Positions 7,940 through 17,137 are shown, numbered from the stretch's first letter. The stretch: DNA of 52,058 nucleotides from an uncultured Muribaculaceae bacterium (GCA_910584665.1 CAJUBL010000014.1:1-52058), one strand, 5' to 3'. Made by a program: numbers and translations. Notes: generated by a model from the sequence alone, not told the origin.

Positions 7940-8965
7940 ATGAGTACCTTATCATTAGCATTGGCGGCAGCTGCCGTTATCCTGGCGATTGTTATAATAT
8001 CGGCAGGTGTGAAAGTCGTGCCTCAGAGTGAGACACGTGTTATAGAGCGTCTGGGGCGTTTTCACAGCGTCCTTTCACCGGGCCTTAACTTTATCATTCC
8101 GTTTGTAGACCGTCCCAAGATGATCTACACCCGGCGTATTGAGACTAATGTCGCCGGCCGGACGGTTGTAAGGATGAATTCTACGCGTGTGATCGACCTC
8201 AGGGAGCAGGTGTATGATTTTCCGTCCCAGCAGGTTATCACGCGTGATAATGTCACGACCGAGATCAACGCGCTGATATATTTTCAGATCACCGACCCCA
8301 AGAAGGCGGTATATGAGATTGATAATCTGCCGAATGCGATCGAAAAGCTGACACAGACATCGTTACGTAACGTTATCGGCGAACTTGAACTCGATGAGAC
8401 TCTTTCCTCGCGTGATACCATTAACTCCCGCCTTCAGAATATCCTTGATGACGCTACCAACAAGTGGGGTGTCAAGGTCAATCGTGTCGAGCTTCAGGAC
8501 ATCACGCCCCCTGAAACCGTGCGTGTCGCTATGGAAAAGCAGATGCAGGCCGAACGTAACCGCCGAGCCGAGATACTCAATGCCGAGGGTGAGAAGCAGT
8601 CTCTGATACTGCGCTCGGAGGGAGAGAAAGCATCTAAGATCAATCAGGCCGAGGCTACGAAACAGTCAGAGATTCTGCGGGCCGAGGGAGAGGCCCAGGC
8701 CATAATCCTTAACGCCGAGGCCGAGGCCGAAGCCATACGCCGTGTCGCCGCAGTAGTAGCCCAGACAAAGACCGACCCCGCGACATATATCCTGGCAATG
8801 AAATATATAGAAACTTTGAAGGAAATGACTTCGGGCAAGGACAACAAGACCGTGTATGTGCCATACGAGGCATCGTCTGTATTATCTTCGATAGGCTCGA
8901 TCCAGACGTTGTTTGCCGGCGGACCGACTGCCGGGAGTACGACACCTCATCTCCCATCCCGTTAA
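7940..8965 (+). CDS. SPFH/Band 7 membrane protein (QmcA/paraslipin type)
   Basis: The 341-residue protein has one N-terminal membrane helix (about 4-24) and an SPFH domain (about 25-190) with VVPQSETRVIERLGRF and the family patterns LSPGLNFIIPFVD and ITRDNVTTEINALIYFQI. A long Ala/Glu-rich coiled coil follows (about 190-270), rich in AEGE and AEAEAEAI repeats. The layout matches QmcA/stomatin-like proteins that form cage-like oligomers on the membrane. It is in an operon with the NfeD gene and ends just before a perfect palindromic terminator. Confidence 0.93.
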   Translation: MSTLSLALAAAAVILAIVIISAGVKVVPQSETRVIERLGRFHSVLSPGLNFIIPFVDRPKMIYTRRIETNVAGRTVVRMNSTRVIDLREQVYDFPSQQVITRDNVTTEINALIYFQITDPKKAVYEIDNLPNAIEKLTQTSLRNVIGELELDETLSSRDTINSRLQNILDDATNKWGVKVNRVELQDITPPETVRVAMEKQMQAERNRRAEILNAEGEKQSLILRSEGEKASKINQAEATKQSEILRAEGEAQAIILNAEAEAEAIRRVAAVVAQTKTDPATYILAMKYIETLKEMTSGKDNKTVYVPYEASSVLSSIGSIQTLFAGGPTAGSTTPHLPSR

Positions 8966-8971
8966 AAACAG

Positions 8972-9001
8972 ACAGAGACGGCAACCGGTTGCCGTCTCTG
9001 T
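8972..9001. terminator. Palindromic terminator between SPFH gene and polysaccharide operon
   Basis: A perfect palindrome of 15-base arms (ACAGAGACGGCAACC and its complement) centred on the ACCGGT at 8984-8989. It lies between the converging SPFH gene and the last gene of the polysaccharide operon, so it probably ends both. Confidence 0.8.
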
Positions 9002-9030
9002 ATTATGTAGCTTCTGAATCTGAACATGCT

Positions 9031-9417
9031 TTAAGGAAGCATATCCTCCGGTCCGATAGGCGTGTACGGTCCCTCCTTGACCTCGAAGATTGCCGAAGGC
9101 TCGGTTACCTCGACGGTGTGCCACTGTCCGGCGGGGATGTTCACTCCGTAGTTTCCCGAGGCCGGGTCGAGCGGAAACCGGGCTGTCTCCGCGCCGGTGT
9201 CGCTGTAGAACACCACGGTCATCCTTCCCCGCAGGAGCACGTAAGTCTCGGCTGTGTGGCGGTGCCGGTGGACCGGGATCACCGTTCCCGGCAGCAGCAC
9301 ATTGATAAGCCGCTGGCAGGGAGAGTCCGGCGACTCGTGGATGTTGAAGTTCATGCGCCGGCGGGGCGAAGCCTCGGCCCGCGCGGCGATCCCGTCAAGA
9401 AGTCTGTTGTCGATCAT
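9031..9417 (-). CDS. WbuC-family cupin protein
   Basis: The 128-residue protein starts MIDNRLLDGIAARA and contains a cupin barrel with the metal motif HRHRHTAETYVLLRG (about 50-64) and a second motif PAGQWHTVEV. The WbuC family occurs at the ends of O-antigen and capsule clusters; its biochemical role is not settled. The frame is open much further upstream, but the ATG at 9417 overlaps the stop of the initiating transferase gene by four bases (ATGA), a typical coupled start, and the extension has no protein-like character. It is the last gene of the operon and looks more GC-rich than the middle genes. Confidence 0.88.
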   Translation of the reverse strand: MIDNRLLDGIAARAEASPRRRMNFNIHESPDSPCQRLINVLLPGTVIPVHRHRHTAETYVLLRGRMTVVFYSDTGAETARFPLDPASGNYGVNIPAGQWHTVEVTEPSAIFEVKEGPYTPIGPEDMLP

Positions 9418-10379
9418 GATTCTGATTTCAGATATTCCTCGTGCAGATGATAGAACTTTCTCATGAACATGATGTATGCCGCGGAGAGAAGCACGATGAC
9501 CGCACCGAGGTAGATATAATGGTTTACAGGAATGAATATAAGGCCGGCCGATATGGCAATCTGCAGGGCCATGTATATGGAAGCCACCGCCACGTGCGGT
9601 ATCCCCAGCTCGTTGGCCAGTAGCTGGTAGGCATGCTTTCGGTGCGCCTCGCCGAGATTCTCGTGAAGCATGATGCGGTGTATGATAGTCAGCACGGCGT
9701 CCACTCCATAGACGGCGAGAAAGGCGATATAGGAAAAATCCCCGGTCTTCAGGATAAGCAGTCCGAGAGCGAAAACAACGATGAACGCCATGGATATCGA
9801 CCCGACATCCCCGGCGAAGCATATCGCCCTGCGTCTGAAATTGAAAAAGCAGAATACCATGACACTCAGCCCGGTGACGGTCAGGAACGGCATCGAAATG
9901 AAATCGGCCGTGTGGTCAGTATACATCAGCGGCAGCAGTACCGCCAGGGAGTAACCGCCCGTAATGCCGTTGATACCGTCCATGAAATTGTAAGCATTGG
10001 TAATCCCCACACATATGATCAGGGCTATTATCACGATCCACCAGTCATTCCAGTTCAGGATACCGAACTGATAGAACATCAGCCCCATAGCCAGGAACTG
10101 CACCGCAAGACGCACACTGTCAGGCAGAGAGTGGATATCGTCCGCAAAACTGACTGACCCGATCAGAGTAAGGCCGAGCAGGAACCAGGGATAAGTCAGT
10201 CCGAAGAAGGCGGCATAGAGCCATGCCCCGAACAGGAACACGATCCCGCCGCCGCGCAGAGTGACGCGGGAGTGCGACGACCGCATGTTTGGCCTGTCGG
10301 TGATATTGAACCGGCCGGCAATGCGGAAATAAGCCAGCTCAAGCAGAACCAGCAGAATAAAGATAATCGCGTAAAACAT
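9414..10379 (-). CDS. WecA/WbpL-type undecaprenyl-phosphate glycosyl-1-phosphate transferase
   Basis: This 321-residue membrane protein of the MraY/WecA superfamily has about ten membrane segments. It carries the family motifs FADDIHSLPDSVR (about 98-110), NAYNFMDGINGITGGY (about 148-163) and MHENLGEAHRKHAYQ near residue 240. It should start the repeat unit by placing a HexNAc-1-phosphate on undecaprenyl phosphate at the inner face of the inner membrane. The neighbouring reductase at 10410 suggests a 6-deoxy-HexNAc such as QuiNAc or FucNAc, as in the WbpV/WbpL pair. The 4,6-dehydratase needed for that route is not in the window. Confidence 0.92.
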   Translation of the reverse strand: MFYAIIFILLVLLELAYFRIAGRFNITDRPNMRSSHSRVTLRGGGIVFLFGAWLYAAFFGLTYPWFLLGLTLIGSVSFADDIHSLPDSVRLAVQFLAMGLMFYQFGILNWNDWWIVIIALIICVGITNAYNFMDGINGITGGYSLAVLLPLMYTDHTADFISMPFLTVTGLSVMVFCFFNFRRRAICFAGDVGSISMAFIVVFALGLLILKTGDFSYIAFLAVYGVDAVLTIIHRIMLHENLGEAHRKHAYQLLANELGIPHVAVASIYMALQIAISAGLIFIPVNHYIYLGAVIVLLSAAYIMFMRKFYHLHEEYLKSES

Positions 10380-10409
10380 GATGAATAAAATTTAACCGCA
10401 TATCCGTAA

Positions 10410-11288
10410 TTAAAAATCTGCGATTTTGTGGAGTGACATTCGCGATAGTGAATCCTGGAATGATACGATCTGGTAATCAAAGTTATAGCTTGTCAGTTCC
10501 TGTACATAGTATTGGTTGGCAAACATTTTGCAGAGCGGAGTCAGCATGAAAGATCCGAGCCACACCATGGGATTGAACAGGCGGCTGCACCACACCTGAT
10601 GTCTGTGGGTATGGGCATAGTAGCGTACAATCTCAACCGTGTCGGCGAATTCGCGATTCTGCAAGTGGAATGTGCCGGACAGACTGCGGTCGATGGTCTG
10701 GCGTACAAACTCGCAGAGGTTGTCGATGTAGAGCATCGAGCGTCTGTTGTGCCATAGCGGGAAAACGGGAGTTTTAAGTGCAAGACGTGCAAGCCGCTGG
10801 AAGTTACCCTTTCCGCCGGGACCGTATATCATACAGGGCCGCAGTATCGCAATCCTGAAATCATCGCATTCCAGAGCGTGCAGACCGTTTTCGGCCTGCA
10901 GTTTGGAGTTCCCATAGAAATCATTCGGAGCAGGTGGGGTATTTTCATCTATGACTGTACCTTTTAGCGACTTGGACGCATGGTAGACAATCATTGAACT
11001 CATGAAAATAAACTGCCTCACGCCATGATTCCTTGCATGCCGGGCGATATCTACAGTCAGATCACGATTGACCTTGTAGTAAAGCGGAGCCATCTCAGGC
11101 TTAGGATCCACATGGGCTATCCCGGCCACATGGAACACAACGTCATACTGCGGGAAGTCGGCCTGTTTCCACGCATCATTCATCGTATCAACAGTGTCGA
11201 CATGATATTCGCCCGGATGCTTCTGCAGCCACGCATCAACCGAAGTGCCGACAAAACTGCCGGCCCCGGTAATAAGTATTTTCTTCAT
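10410..11288 (-). CDS. NAD-dependent nucleotide-sugar epimerase/reductase (SDR, WbpV-like)
   Basis: The 292-residue extended SDR has the dinucleotide motif GAGSFVG at 8-14, a Ser in FIFMSSMIVY, and the catalytic Tyr-Lys in FYGNSK near residue 130. Enzymes of this shape next to a WbpL-like transferase usually reduce UDP-4-keto-6-deoxy-HexNAc to UDP-QuiNAc or UDP-FucNAc; this assignment is by context. It overlaps the preceding glycosyltransferase gene by four bases. A simple 4-epimerase role is the alternative. Confidence 0.8.
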   Translation of the reverse strand: MKKILITGAGSFVGTSVDAWLQKHPGEYHVDTVDTMNDAWKQADFPQYDVVFHVAGIAHVDPKPEMAPLYYKVNRDLTVDIARHARNHGVRQFIFMSSMIVYHASKSLKGTVIDENTPPAPNDFYGNSKLQAENGLHALECDDFRIAILRPCMIYGPGGKGNFQRLARLALKTPVFPLWHNRRSMLYIDNLCEFVRQTIDRSLSGTFHLQNREFADTVEIVRYYAHTHRHQVWCSRLFNPMVWLGSFMLTPLCKMFANQYYVQELTSYNFDYQIVSFQDSLSRMSLHKIADF

Positions 11289-12427
11289 GATCGGTAAAGT
11301 TTCTCAATTTCCTGCCAGATATTTTCCTCAGCAAAATTTTCGGACACAAATCTGCGTCCTTCAATACCTTGCCGGTGAACTATATCAGGATTATCGAGAT
11401 ATTTATTTACGGCATTGATAATTGATTCAGGGGTCATGTCAATATATTCGCCTGTCACACCTGCCTTCAGAGCATCTTTTGCACCGGTATGAGAGGTTGT
11501 CAGTACCGGAATCTCCATAGCCTGGGCTTCCAGTAGTGCGACTCCGAGTCCTTCACGATGGGTGGGAAGTACGAACAGGTTCATGAGCGAATAATATTCG
11601 GGCATTCCTGATTCAACCAGCCCGGCATGAATAATCCCTGGATGATTTTTTATCTTTTCGACTATCTCGGAGGGTACTGCATCGCGTTCTTCAAGAGGTC
11701 CTATCAGCAATAGTCTTAACTGATTATCGGAACTGTAGAGTATAGTAAAAGCCTGTACCAGTTCCACTATCCCTTTGTCTCCTACCATGCGGCCTACAAA
11801 TCCGATGACAAAATTGTCTGACGAGATATCATAATGCTCCCGTAGATTTTCTACAGCCATTTTGTCAACAAGGGATGGATTAAATAAATTCTTTACATCA
11901 ATTCCGGTACATGATCCGATATTGAGTATGCGTAGCTTGTCAGGGTTGCTTATCCTGTCAGTACGACTACGTTCCATAAGGTAAGGACTGACACATACTA
12001 CCTGCGTCGCACAGGCCGATGCTATACGTTCACATGTCAGCAGTATCCGGCGTTTCAATCCTGTCGCAGTCTCGTATACGAGTCCATGCCTGAAGTATAT
12101 ACGTCGCTTGATACCGCATAATCTGGCGGCAAGCATTGTAAGCATTCCGGCCTTTGGAGTGTGTCCTGAAACAATATCAAAGTTATTGGCTCTGATATAT
12201 TTTATTATTTTCATCAGAGATCTGAGATCTTTTGAAATACTGAAATTACGCGTGATTTCAATCTCGGAATATCTGCACTTATGGTCAGCCGAAAATTTTG
12301 CTAAGCGAGGAGACGTACTGCATATAAGATGAATTTCATACCCTTTGCCGGTGAAGTGGCTGAGCTGGTTACCGAAGAAATAGGGTAACGTAAAGAAAAC
12401 GTTACTGACATTCAATATCTTGGGCAT
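11285..12427 (-). CDS. GT4-family glycosyltransferase
   Basis: The 380-residue protein has the two-domain GT-B pattern: an N-terminal acceptor domain (SNVFFTLPYFFGNQLSHF; SGHTPKAGMLTMLAARLCG) and a C-terminal donor-binding domain with IGFVGRMVGDKGI and the EX7E motif in THREGLGVALLEAQAMEIPV. It resembles CapM/PglA-like enzymes that add the second or later sugar to a lipid-linked HexNAc, which fits its place next to the initiating module. Donor and linkage cannot be read from the sequence. Confidence 0.88.
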   Translation of the reverse strand: MPKILNVSNVFFTLPYFFGNQLSHFTGKGYEIHLICSTSPRLAKFSADHKCRYSEIEITRNFSISKDLRSLMKIIKYIRANNFDIVSGHTPKAGMLTMLAARLCGIKRRIYFRHGLVYETATGLKRRILLTCERIASACATQVVCVSPYLMERSRTDRISNPDKLRILNIGSCTGIDVKNLFNPSLVDKMAVENLREHYDISSDNFVIGFVGRMVGDKGIVELVQAFTILYSSDNQLRLLLIGPLEERDAVPSEIVEKIKNHPGIIHAGLVESGMPEYYSLMNLFVLPTHREGLGVALLEAQAMEIPVLTTSHTGAKDALKAGVTGEYIDMTPESIINAVNKYLDNPDIVHRQGIEGRRFVSENFAEENIWQEIEKLYRS

Positions 12428-12498
12428 ACTGAAAGTTGGTGGAAATAAAATTCTGAATTTTATTGATGGGTTATCGAGGAAATTTTTAAAGAATGTGG

Positions 12499-13383
12499 TT
12501 AATCATTAAGCCGGTTTTGTGTGATGTGGTTTAATATCGGAGTGAAACCATTGTTATCAACAAAATGTTGGTTTCGACGTGCTATCATCAGCGAATCTTT
12601 ATGGCAGTATGTCAAGATAACAGCTATTATAGATCTCAGATGGCTTAAAATAAGCTGGTTATACTGTCTTATGAGTCCGAAACGATCCTTTACTGTCTGC
12701 AATTTTAGAAGTTTACGATTTTGTCGGCAACGAAACAGATATGTTTTCAACTTGAATTTTAACGGATCACGATAAAAAATTTCAAAGTCGGGAAGAATTA
12801 CAAGTTTGGCCGTCTGAGTTGCTCTCATCCAAAGGTGCCGGTCTTCAATGCCTATGAAGTCGGTTGAATATTTGAATTTCCGGAATGCTGATGTTTTTCC
12901 TGTAACAGTAGGATGGTTGAGAGTACCTCCTTTAATCCATAAGTCAAAATCAAAAACAGTTTCATTTGATATTGTACGGCATCCGATTATTTTGTTGTCG
13001 TCATCAATGACTATCACTCCACCGCCTATCATATCAACTTCCGGATGCTCGGTCAGATATGCTATCTGTCTTTCGATCCGATCAGGCAGCATGATGTCAT
13101 CGGCATCCATTCGTACAAAGTATTTGCCTCGTGCAAGATCAATCTGTTGATTAAGCCGATACGAAATGCCGTGATTTTTTCCGTCAGTGATTATTTTTAT
13201 TCGCGGGTCGCTGAATGAATGGGCCATTTCTACAGTTTTGTCGGTTGAACCATCATCGGTGATGATAAGTTCAAAATCAGCAAAGGTCTGATTCAGAACG
13301 GATTTTATAGCCCATCGGATAAAACGTTCAGCATTGTAGGCTGGGATGCCAACTGTAACCAATGGTGTTTTATTCTCTGTCAT
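12499..13383 (-). CDS. GT2-family glycosyltransferase
   Basis: The 294-residue GT-A enzyme has the classic opening PLVTVGIPAYNAERFIRWAIKSVLNQ, cut here to its key parts VGIPAYN and SVLNQT, followed by ITDDGSTDKTVE and the nucleotide/metal motif MDADD near residue 95. It overlaps the fcl gene by four bases. The donor sugar is unknown; adjacency to fcl and gmd is not proof that it uses GDP-fucose. Confidence 0.85.
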   Translation of the reverse strand: MTENKTPLVTVGIPAYNAERFIRWAIKSVLNQTFADFELIITDDGSTDKTVEMAHSFSDPRIKIITDGKNHGISYRLNQQIDLARGKYFVRMDADDIMLPDRIERQIAYLTEHPEVDMIGGGVIVIDDDNKIIGCRTISNETVFDFDLWIKGGTLNHPTVTGKTSAFRKFKYSTDFIGIEDRHLWMRATQTAKLVILPDFEIFYRDPLKFKLKTYLFRCRQNRKLLKLQTVKDRFGLIRQYNQLILSHLRSIIAVILTYCHKDSLMIARRNQHFVDNNGFTPILNHITQNRLND

Positions 13384-14321
13384 CGCTCGGCACGCATGGG
13401 GTTGTTCAGAAAATCCTCATAAGCGAGTTTTATGCCTTCACGCAGTTCGGTGCGGTAGGTCCACCCAAGTGCGGTGGCCTTTGATACGTCGAGCAGTTTG
13501 CGTGGGGTGCCGTTTGGTTTTGTCGTGTCCCATACGATCCTGCCCCGGTAACCTGTGATGTCGGCTACCATCTCTGACAGCTCTCTGATTGACAGTTCTT
13601 TGCCGGTGCCGGCATTGACAGTCTCGTTGCCCGAATAGCTGTTCATGAGGAACACGCACAGGTTGGCCAGATCGTCGACATACAGGAATTCGCGCAACGG
13701 GGATCCGTCGCCCCAGCATACGACCTCGCTGACATTCTGCTCCTTAGCTTCGTGGAATCGGCGTATCAGTGCCGGCAGCACATGGCTGTGACGCGGATGA
13801 TAATTGTCATTTGGTCCGTACAGATTGGTGGGCATCACCGATATATAGTCCGTACCGTACTGGCGGTTAAGGAATTCGCAGTATTTCAGTCCAGAGATCT
13901 TGGCCAGTGCATATGCCTCGTTGGTCTTTTCGAGTGCTCCGGTCAGCAGGCATGATTCGGGCATGGGCTGCGGAGCCAGTCGCGGATATATGCATGACGA
14001 TCCGAGAAACAGCAGTTTCCTGCATCCGTTACGCCATGCGGCGTTTATCACATTCATCTCGAGCATCATGTTGTCGTACATGAAGTCGGCAAGGCCCTCG
14101 CTGTTGGCTATTATACCGCCTACCTTAGCCGCGGCGAGGAACACGTACTCGGGCTTTTCGGTTTCAAAGAATTCATTTACAGCCTGCTGGCTGATGAGAT
14201 CGAGTTCCTTGTGAGTACGTGTTATTATGTTGCTGTATCCCTGACGTTCGAGTTCACGTACGATTGCCGATCCGACCATGCCGCGGTGTCCGGCTACATA
14301 TATCTTTGAGTTCTGCTCCAT
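13380..14321 (-). CDS. fcl: GDP-L-fucose synthase
   Basis: The 313-residue SDR begins with the NADP motif GHRGMVGSAI and has the catalytic YALAK (about 137-141), a Ser in FLGSSCIYP, and the family sequences AAAKVGGI and NLYGPNDNYHPRHSH. It carries out the 3,5-epimerisation and 4-reduction of GDP-4-keto-6-deoxymannose to GDP-L-fucose. It follows gmd by eight bases, so both steps of de novo GDP-fucose synthesis are translated from one message, together with a GT11 fucosyltransferase two genes upstream of gmd. Confidence 0.96.
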   Translation of the reverse strand: MEQNSKIYVAGHRGMVGSAIVRELERQGYSNIITRTHKELDLISQQAVNEFFETEKPEYVFLAAAKVGGIIANSEGLADFMYDNMMLEMNVINAAWRNGCRKLLFLGSSCIYPRLAPQPMPESCLLTGALEKTNEAYALAKISGLKYCEFLNRQYGTDYISVMPTNLYGPNDNYHPRHSHVLPALIRRFHEAKEQNVSEVVCWGDGSPLREFLYVDDLANLCVFLMNSYSGNETVNAGTGKELSIRELSEMVADITGYRGRIVWDTTKPNGTPRKLLDVSKATALGWTYRTELREGIKLAYEDFLNNPMRAER

Positions 14322-14329
14322 GGTTTTAT

Positions 14330-15421
14330 CTATTTCACGATTCCTTTTTCAAGATATTCCGCAAGGTTCATACGAACTTTATCTCCGGCTCGTTCGACAG
14401 CAACTTTAGCCATGTCTGCATCTACCATAATGTTTACAAGCTGTTCGAACGATGTTTTCTTTGTCGGATCCCATCCCAGTTGCTTTTTTGCCTTGGATGG
14501 ATCTCCCCATAGATTTACAACATCGGTAGGTCTGTAGAAATCAGGAGAAACCTCAATTATAGTTTTTCCGGTCTTTATATCAATACCTTTTTCGTTGATA
14601 CCATCTCCTTCAAATCGAAGTTCGATCCCGGCACGACGGAATGCATATTGACAGAATTCCCGTACAGAGTGCTGTTCACCGGTGGCTATAACAAAGTCTT
14701 CTGGTTCTGATTGCTGCAGTATCAGCCACATACATTCAACATAGTCTCTGGCGTATCCCCAGTCACGCAGTGACGACAGGTTGCCGAGGTAAAGCTTTTC
14801 CTGCTTGCCCTGGGCGATACGTGCTGCCGCTAATGTGATCTTTCTGGTCACGAATGTCTCGCCTCTACGTTCCGATTCATGATTGAACAGGATTCCTGAA
14901 CATGCATACATATTATAGGCTTCGCGATATTCTTTTACTATCCAGAATCCATATAGTTTGGCGACTGCGTATGGTGAATATGGATGGAACGGAGTTTTTT
15001 CGTTCTGAGGCACCTCTTCTACTTTACCATATAACTCAGACGTAGAAGCCTGATAAAAACGGCATGTTTCAGCAAGACCACATTGTCGTATTCCCTCAAG
15101 AAGCCTCAGGACTCCAGTAGCATCAATGTCGGCTGTGAACTCGGGTGAGTCAAATGAGACCTGCACATGACTCTGTGCGGCAAGATTATATATCTCATCC
15201 GGCTTTACCTTGTTGAGGACCTGTATGATTGACATGGAATCACCAAGATCAGCATAATGCAGATGAAAGCGAGCCTTGCCTTCAAGATGTGAGATCCGTT
15301 CGCGAAAATCAACTGATGAACGTCTGATGGTACCATGTACGTCATAACCTTTTTCGAGAAGAAACTCTGCGAGAAATGATCCGTCTTGTCCGGTGATGCC
15401 GGTGATAAGTGCTGTTTTCAT
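14330..15421 (-). CDS. gmd: GDP-mannose 4,6-dehydratase
   Basis: The 363-residue enzyme starts with TALITGITGQDGSFLAEFL, has the catalytic Tyr-Lys in YSPYAVAKLYG, and contains the Gmd-typical HVQVSFDSPEFTAD, NHESERRGETFVTRKI and DWGYARDYVE. It converts GDP-mannose to GDP-4-keto-6-deoxymannose, the substrate of Fcl. Length and motifs are normal. The product is a branch point that could also feed other 6-deoxyhexoses. Confidence 0.97.
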   Translation of the reverse strand: MKTALITGITGQDGSFLAEFLLEKGYDVHGTIRRSSVDFRERISHLEGKARFHLHYADLGDSMSIIQVLNKVKPDEIYNLAAQSHVQVSFDSPEFTADIDATGVLRLLEGIRQCGLAETCRFYQASTSELYGKVEEVPQNEKTPFHPYSPYAVAKLYGFWIVKEYREAYNMYACSGILFNHESERRGETFVTRKITLAAARIAQGKQEKLYLGNLSSLRDWGYARDYVECMWLILQQSEPEDFVIATGEQHSVREFCQYAFRRAGIELRFEGDGINEKGIDIKTGKTIIEVSPDFYRPTDVVNLWGDPSKAKKQLGWDPTKKTSFEQLVNIMVDADMAKVAVERAGDKVRMNLAEYLEKGIVK

Positions 15422-15444
15422 AAGAAATGATATCAGTAGTTATT

Positions 15445-16266
15445 CTATTTCAGGTGTAATGTTTTTTTTACAATGCCTTTGAATCCGTATTTCTGGAACA
15501 GGTATATGGAAATGTTTAATTTATTGCCGATATAATTGCCAAAGAATTTTCTAAGCCGTGGTCCCCGTTCTCCTGCGGCTCTGTCATACCATTCAGCCCA
15601 TGATGCATCATAATGATGTATGGATCTTGTGTCGGATGTTATATTCAGTTGTTTTGTATCTATATCTTTCGGAGAGAAATAGTCATTCGGATAAATCCAG
15701 ACTCCAGCACATTGTTGTATATCGGAGGTTAACTTAAGGCCGTGGGAGCATAATATCCGTGATGTGATAGTTACGACAGTGTCACCGGTATTGGGTTTGC
15801 CGTCAGGTGTGAGAAATGATGTCTGATCGTAGTAATCAAGAATTTCTTTATAGAGGCCGAGGCCGGGGGTTACTCCAAGGCCGAGGCCGGGTGCTACGCC
15901 CATTTTAAGCGCAGACGTCACAGTTTCTGCGCTTTTCTCACATCCCATAAAGGGGCCTCGATCAATAATATCGTTAAAATCTCTGATAACTTCGACATCT
16001 GTGTCAAAATAAAGGCCGCCATAATTATACAGAATCCAGAATCTGGCATAATCGCTTACAAATGCGTATTTTTTTGCATTGTAGGCCTCGGTTGTATATC
16101 TGTTCTTATTGATATCGAAGTTGTCTTCATTCCATAATTTTATTTCATAATCAGGGAAGAATCTTCGCCAGCTGTCTATACATTTACAGGCCGTATCAGG
16201 CATCTTACCGCGGCCGAACCAGCAATAATGTATTGTTCGGGGAATTGTCATGCTCATAGAAAACAA
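15445..16266 (-). CDS. GT32-type (DXD) glycosyltransferase with an internal tandem repeat
   Basis: The 273-residue protein has the GT32/capsule synthesis pattern: PRTIHYCWFGRGKMP near the N-terminus, YAFVSDYARFWILYNYGG and the DXD motif GGLYFDTDVEV near residue 90. Starts at the first, fourth or sixth codon are possible; the last (ATG at 16251) gives the usual family N-terminus. Two in-phase 24-bp units at 15853-15876 and 15877-15900 encode the repeated octapeptide GVAPGLGL/GVTPGLGL just before KEILDYYD. Most family members have only one loop there, so this looks like a recent duplication. Confidence 0.85.
   Translation of the reverse strand: MFSMSMTIPRTIHYCWFGRGKMPDTACKCIDSWRRFFPDYEIKLWNEDNFDINKNRYTTEAYNAKKYAFVSDYARFWILYNYGGLYFDTDVEVIRDFNDIIDRGPFMGCEKSAETVTSALKMGVAPGLGLGVTPGLGLYKEILDYYDQTSFLTPDGKPNTGDTVVTITSRILCSHGLKLTSDIQQCAGVWIYPNDYFSPKDIDTKQLNITSDTRSIHHYDASWAEWYDRAAGERGPRLRKFFGNYIGNKLNISIYLFQKYGFKGIVKKTLHLK
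15853..15900 (-). repeat. 24-bp tandem duplication inside the GT32 gene
   Basis: Units 15853-15876 and 15877-15900 differ at only a few positions and keep the frame, each coding eight residues. The GGCCGAGGCC core in each copy could promote slippage, so copy number may vary between strains. Confidence 0.8.
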
Positions 16267-16270
16267 TGGT

Positions 16271-17137
16271 TTAAATTCTTATCCATGTATTTGGAAACAT
16301 TTCACCTTTCGCATAACTCGGGATAATGACTGTCTTATCGGGATTGGTATTGAGAAAAGCAGCCCACCATCCGAATGTACTTTCAGAAATGATATGATGA
16401 CTACAGATCGAGAGCAGAAAGAATTCATCGATATCGCAGGTCGCAGTCCTGATATCAATGATATAAACATCAGGATTGTCTGAAAAAATATCATGAGCCC
16501 ATTGTTTATCATCGGTGACAATAAAAAAACGGGCGTCATCTATCTCTTTTTTCATACGGTTTATTGCTTCGGTATAATAATCGGCGCCTGCCGCCCAGCC
16601 GAGTCCTACGAAATCTCCGCGTCTGATGTGCACTCCGACACTTCCGGGGGTGGTGATGATCAAGTCTCGGATTTCCTTAACAGTGGAATCCAATGGATAA
16701 GCAGGAACAAACTGTCTTTTTAAATCAGGGATAATTTCTTTGAAATAGTTGATGTTCTGCCAGAATCCGTAGAGAGTTACGTTATTATATTTTTCGACTT
16801 GATCAATTAACTTCTTCTGATATAAACGACAGTTGGCGACATCTTCCCAAATTACAGCGTTTCCGAATGGCAATAAACGCCATAGAGGCGTTCCGGACAG
16901 CTTTGCTCCATACAGATATTTATAATACGAAGACGGATTGTTTATTATGTTGCAATCATCTATTGCAAGTTTGTCGAGATTGTTGATTCTTAAAGTTGAT
17001 CCGCCTTTTTTCTTAGAATAATCAAAAAAACTGATATTGAGAGTCAGAGGTCTCTTTAATTTTTTTGAAAGGGCGTACCCCATGGCATACTGGAATAGCT
17101 GATTGCCAAATCCGGCTTGAATTATTACTTCGATCAT
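16271..17137 (-). CDS. GT11 alpha-1,2-fucosyltransferase
   Basis: The 288-residue enzyme has the GT11 start MIEVIIQAGFGNQLFQYAMG, the GDP-binding motif HIRRGD at 170-175, and the later motif SESTFGWWAAFLN. GT11 enzymes transfer L-fucose from GDP-fucose, usually to the 2-OH of galactose. The genes for GDP-fucose synthesis are two genes downstream, so the polymer almost certainly carries fucose. The linkage is inferred from the family. Confidence 0.93.
   Translation of the reverse strand: MIEVIIQAGFGNQLFQYAMGYALSKKLKRPLTLNISFFDYSKKKGGSTLRINNLDKLAIDDCNIINNPSSYYKYLYGAKLSGTPLWRLLPFGNAVIWEDVANCRLYQKKLIDQVEKYNNVTLYGFWQNINYFKEIIPDLKRQFVPAYPLDSTVKEIRDLIITTPGSVGVHIRRGDFVGLGWAAGADYYTEAINRMKKEIDDARFFIVTDDKQWAHDIFSDNPDVYIIDIRTATCDIDEFFLLSICSHHIISESTFGWWAAFLNTNPDKTVIIPSYAKGEMFPNTWIRI

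Noticed and set aside
9418..9822. N-terminal extension of the WbuC frame by about 135 codons
   Set aside because: It runs antisense-like through the initiating transferase gene in another frame, has no protein-like pattern, and the ATGA-coupled start at 9417 explains the gene.
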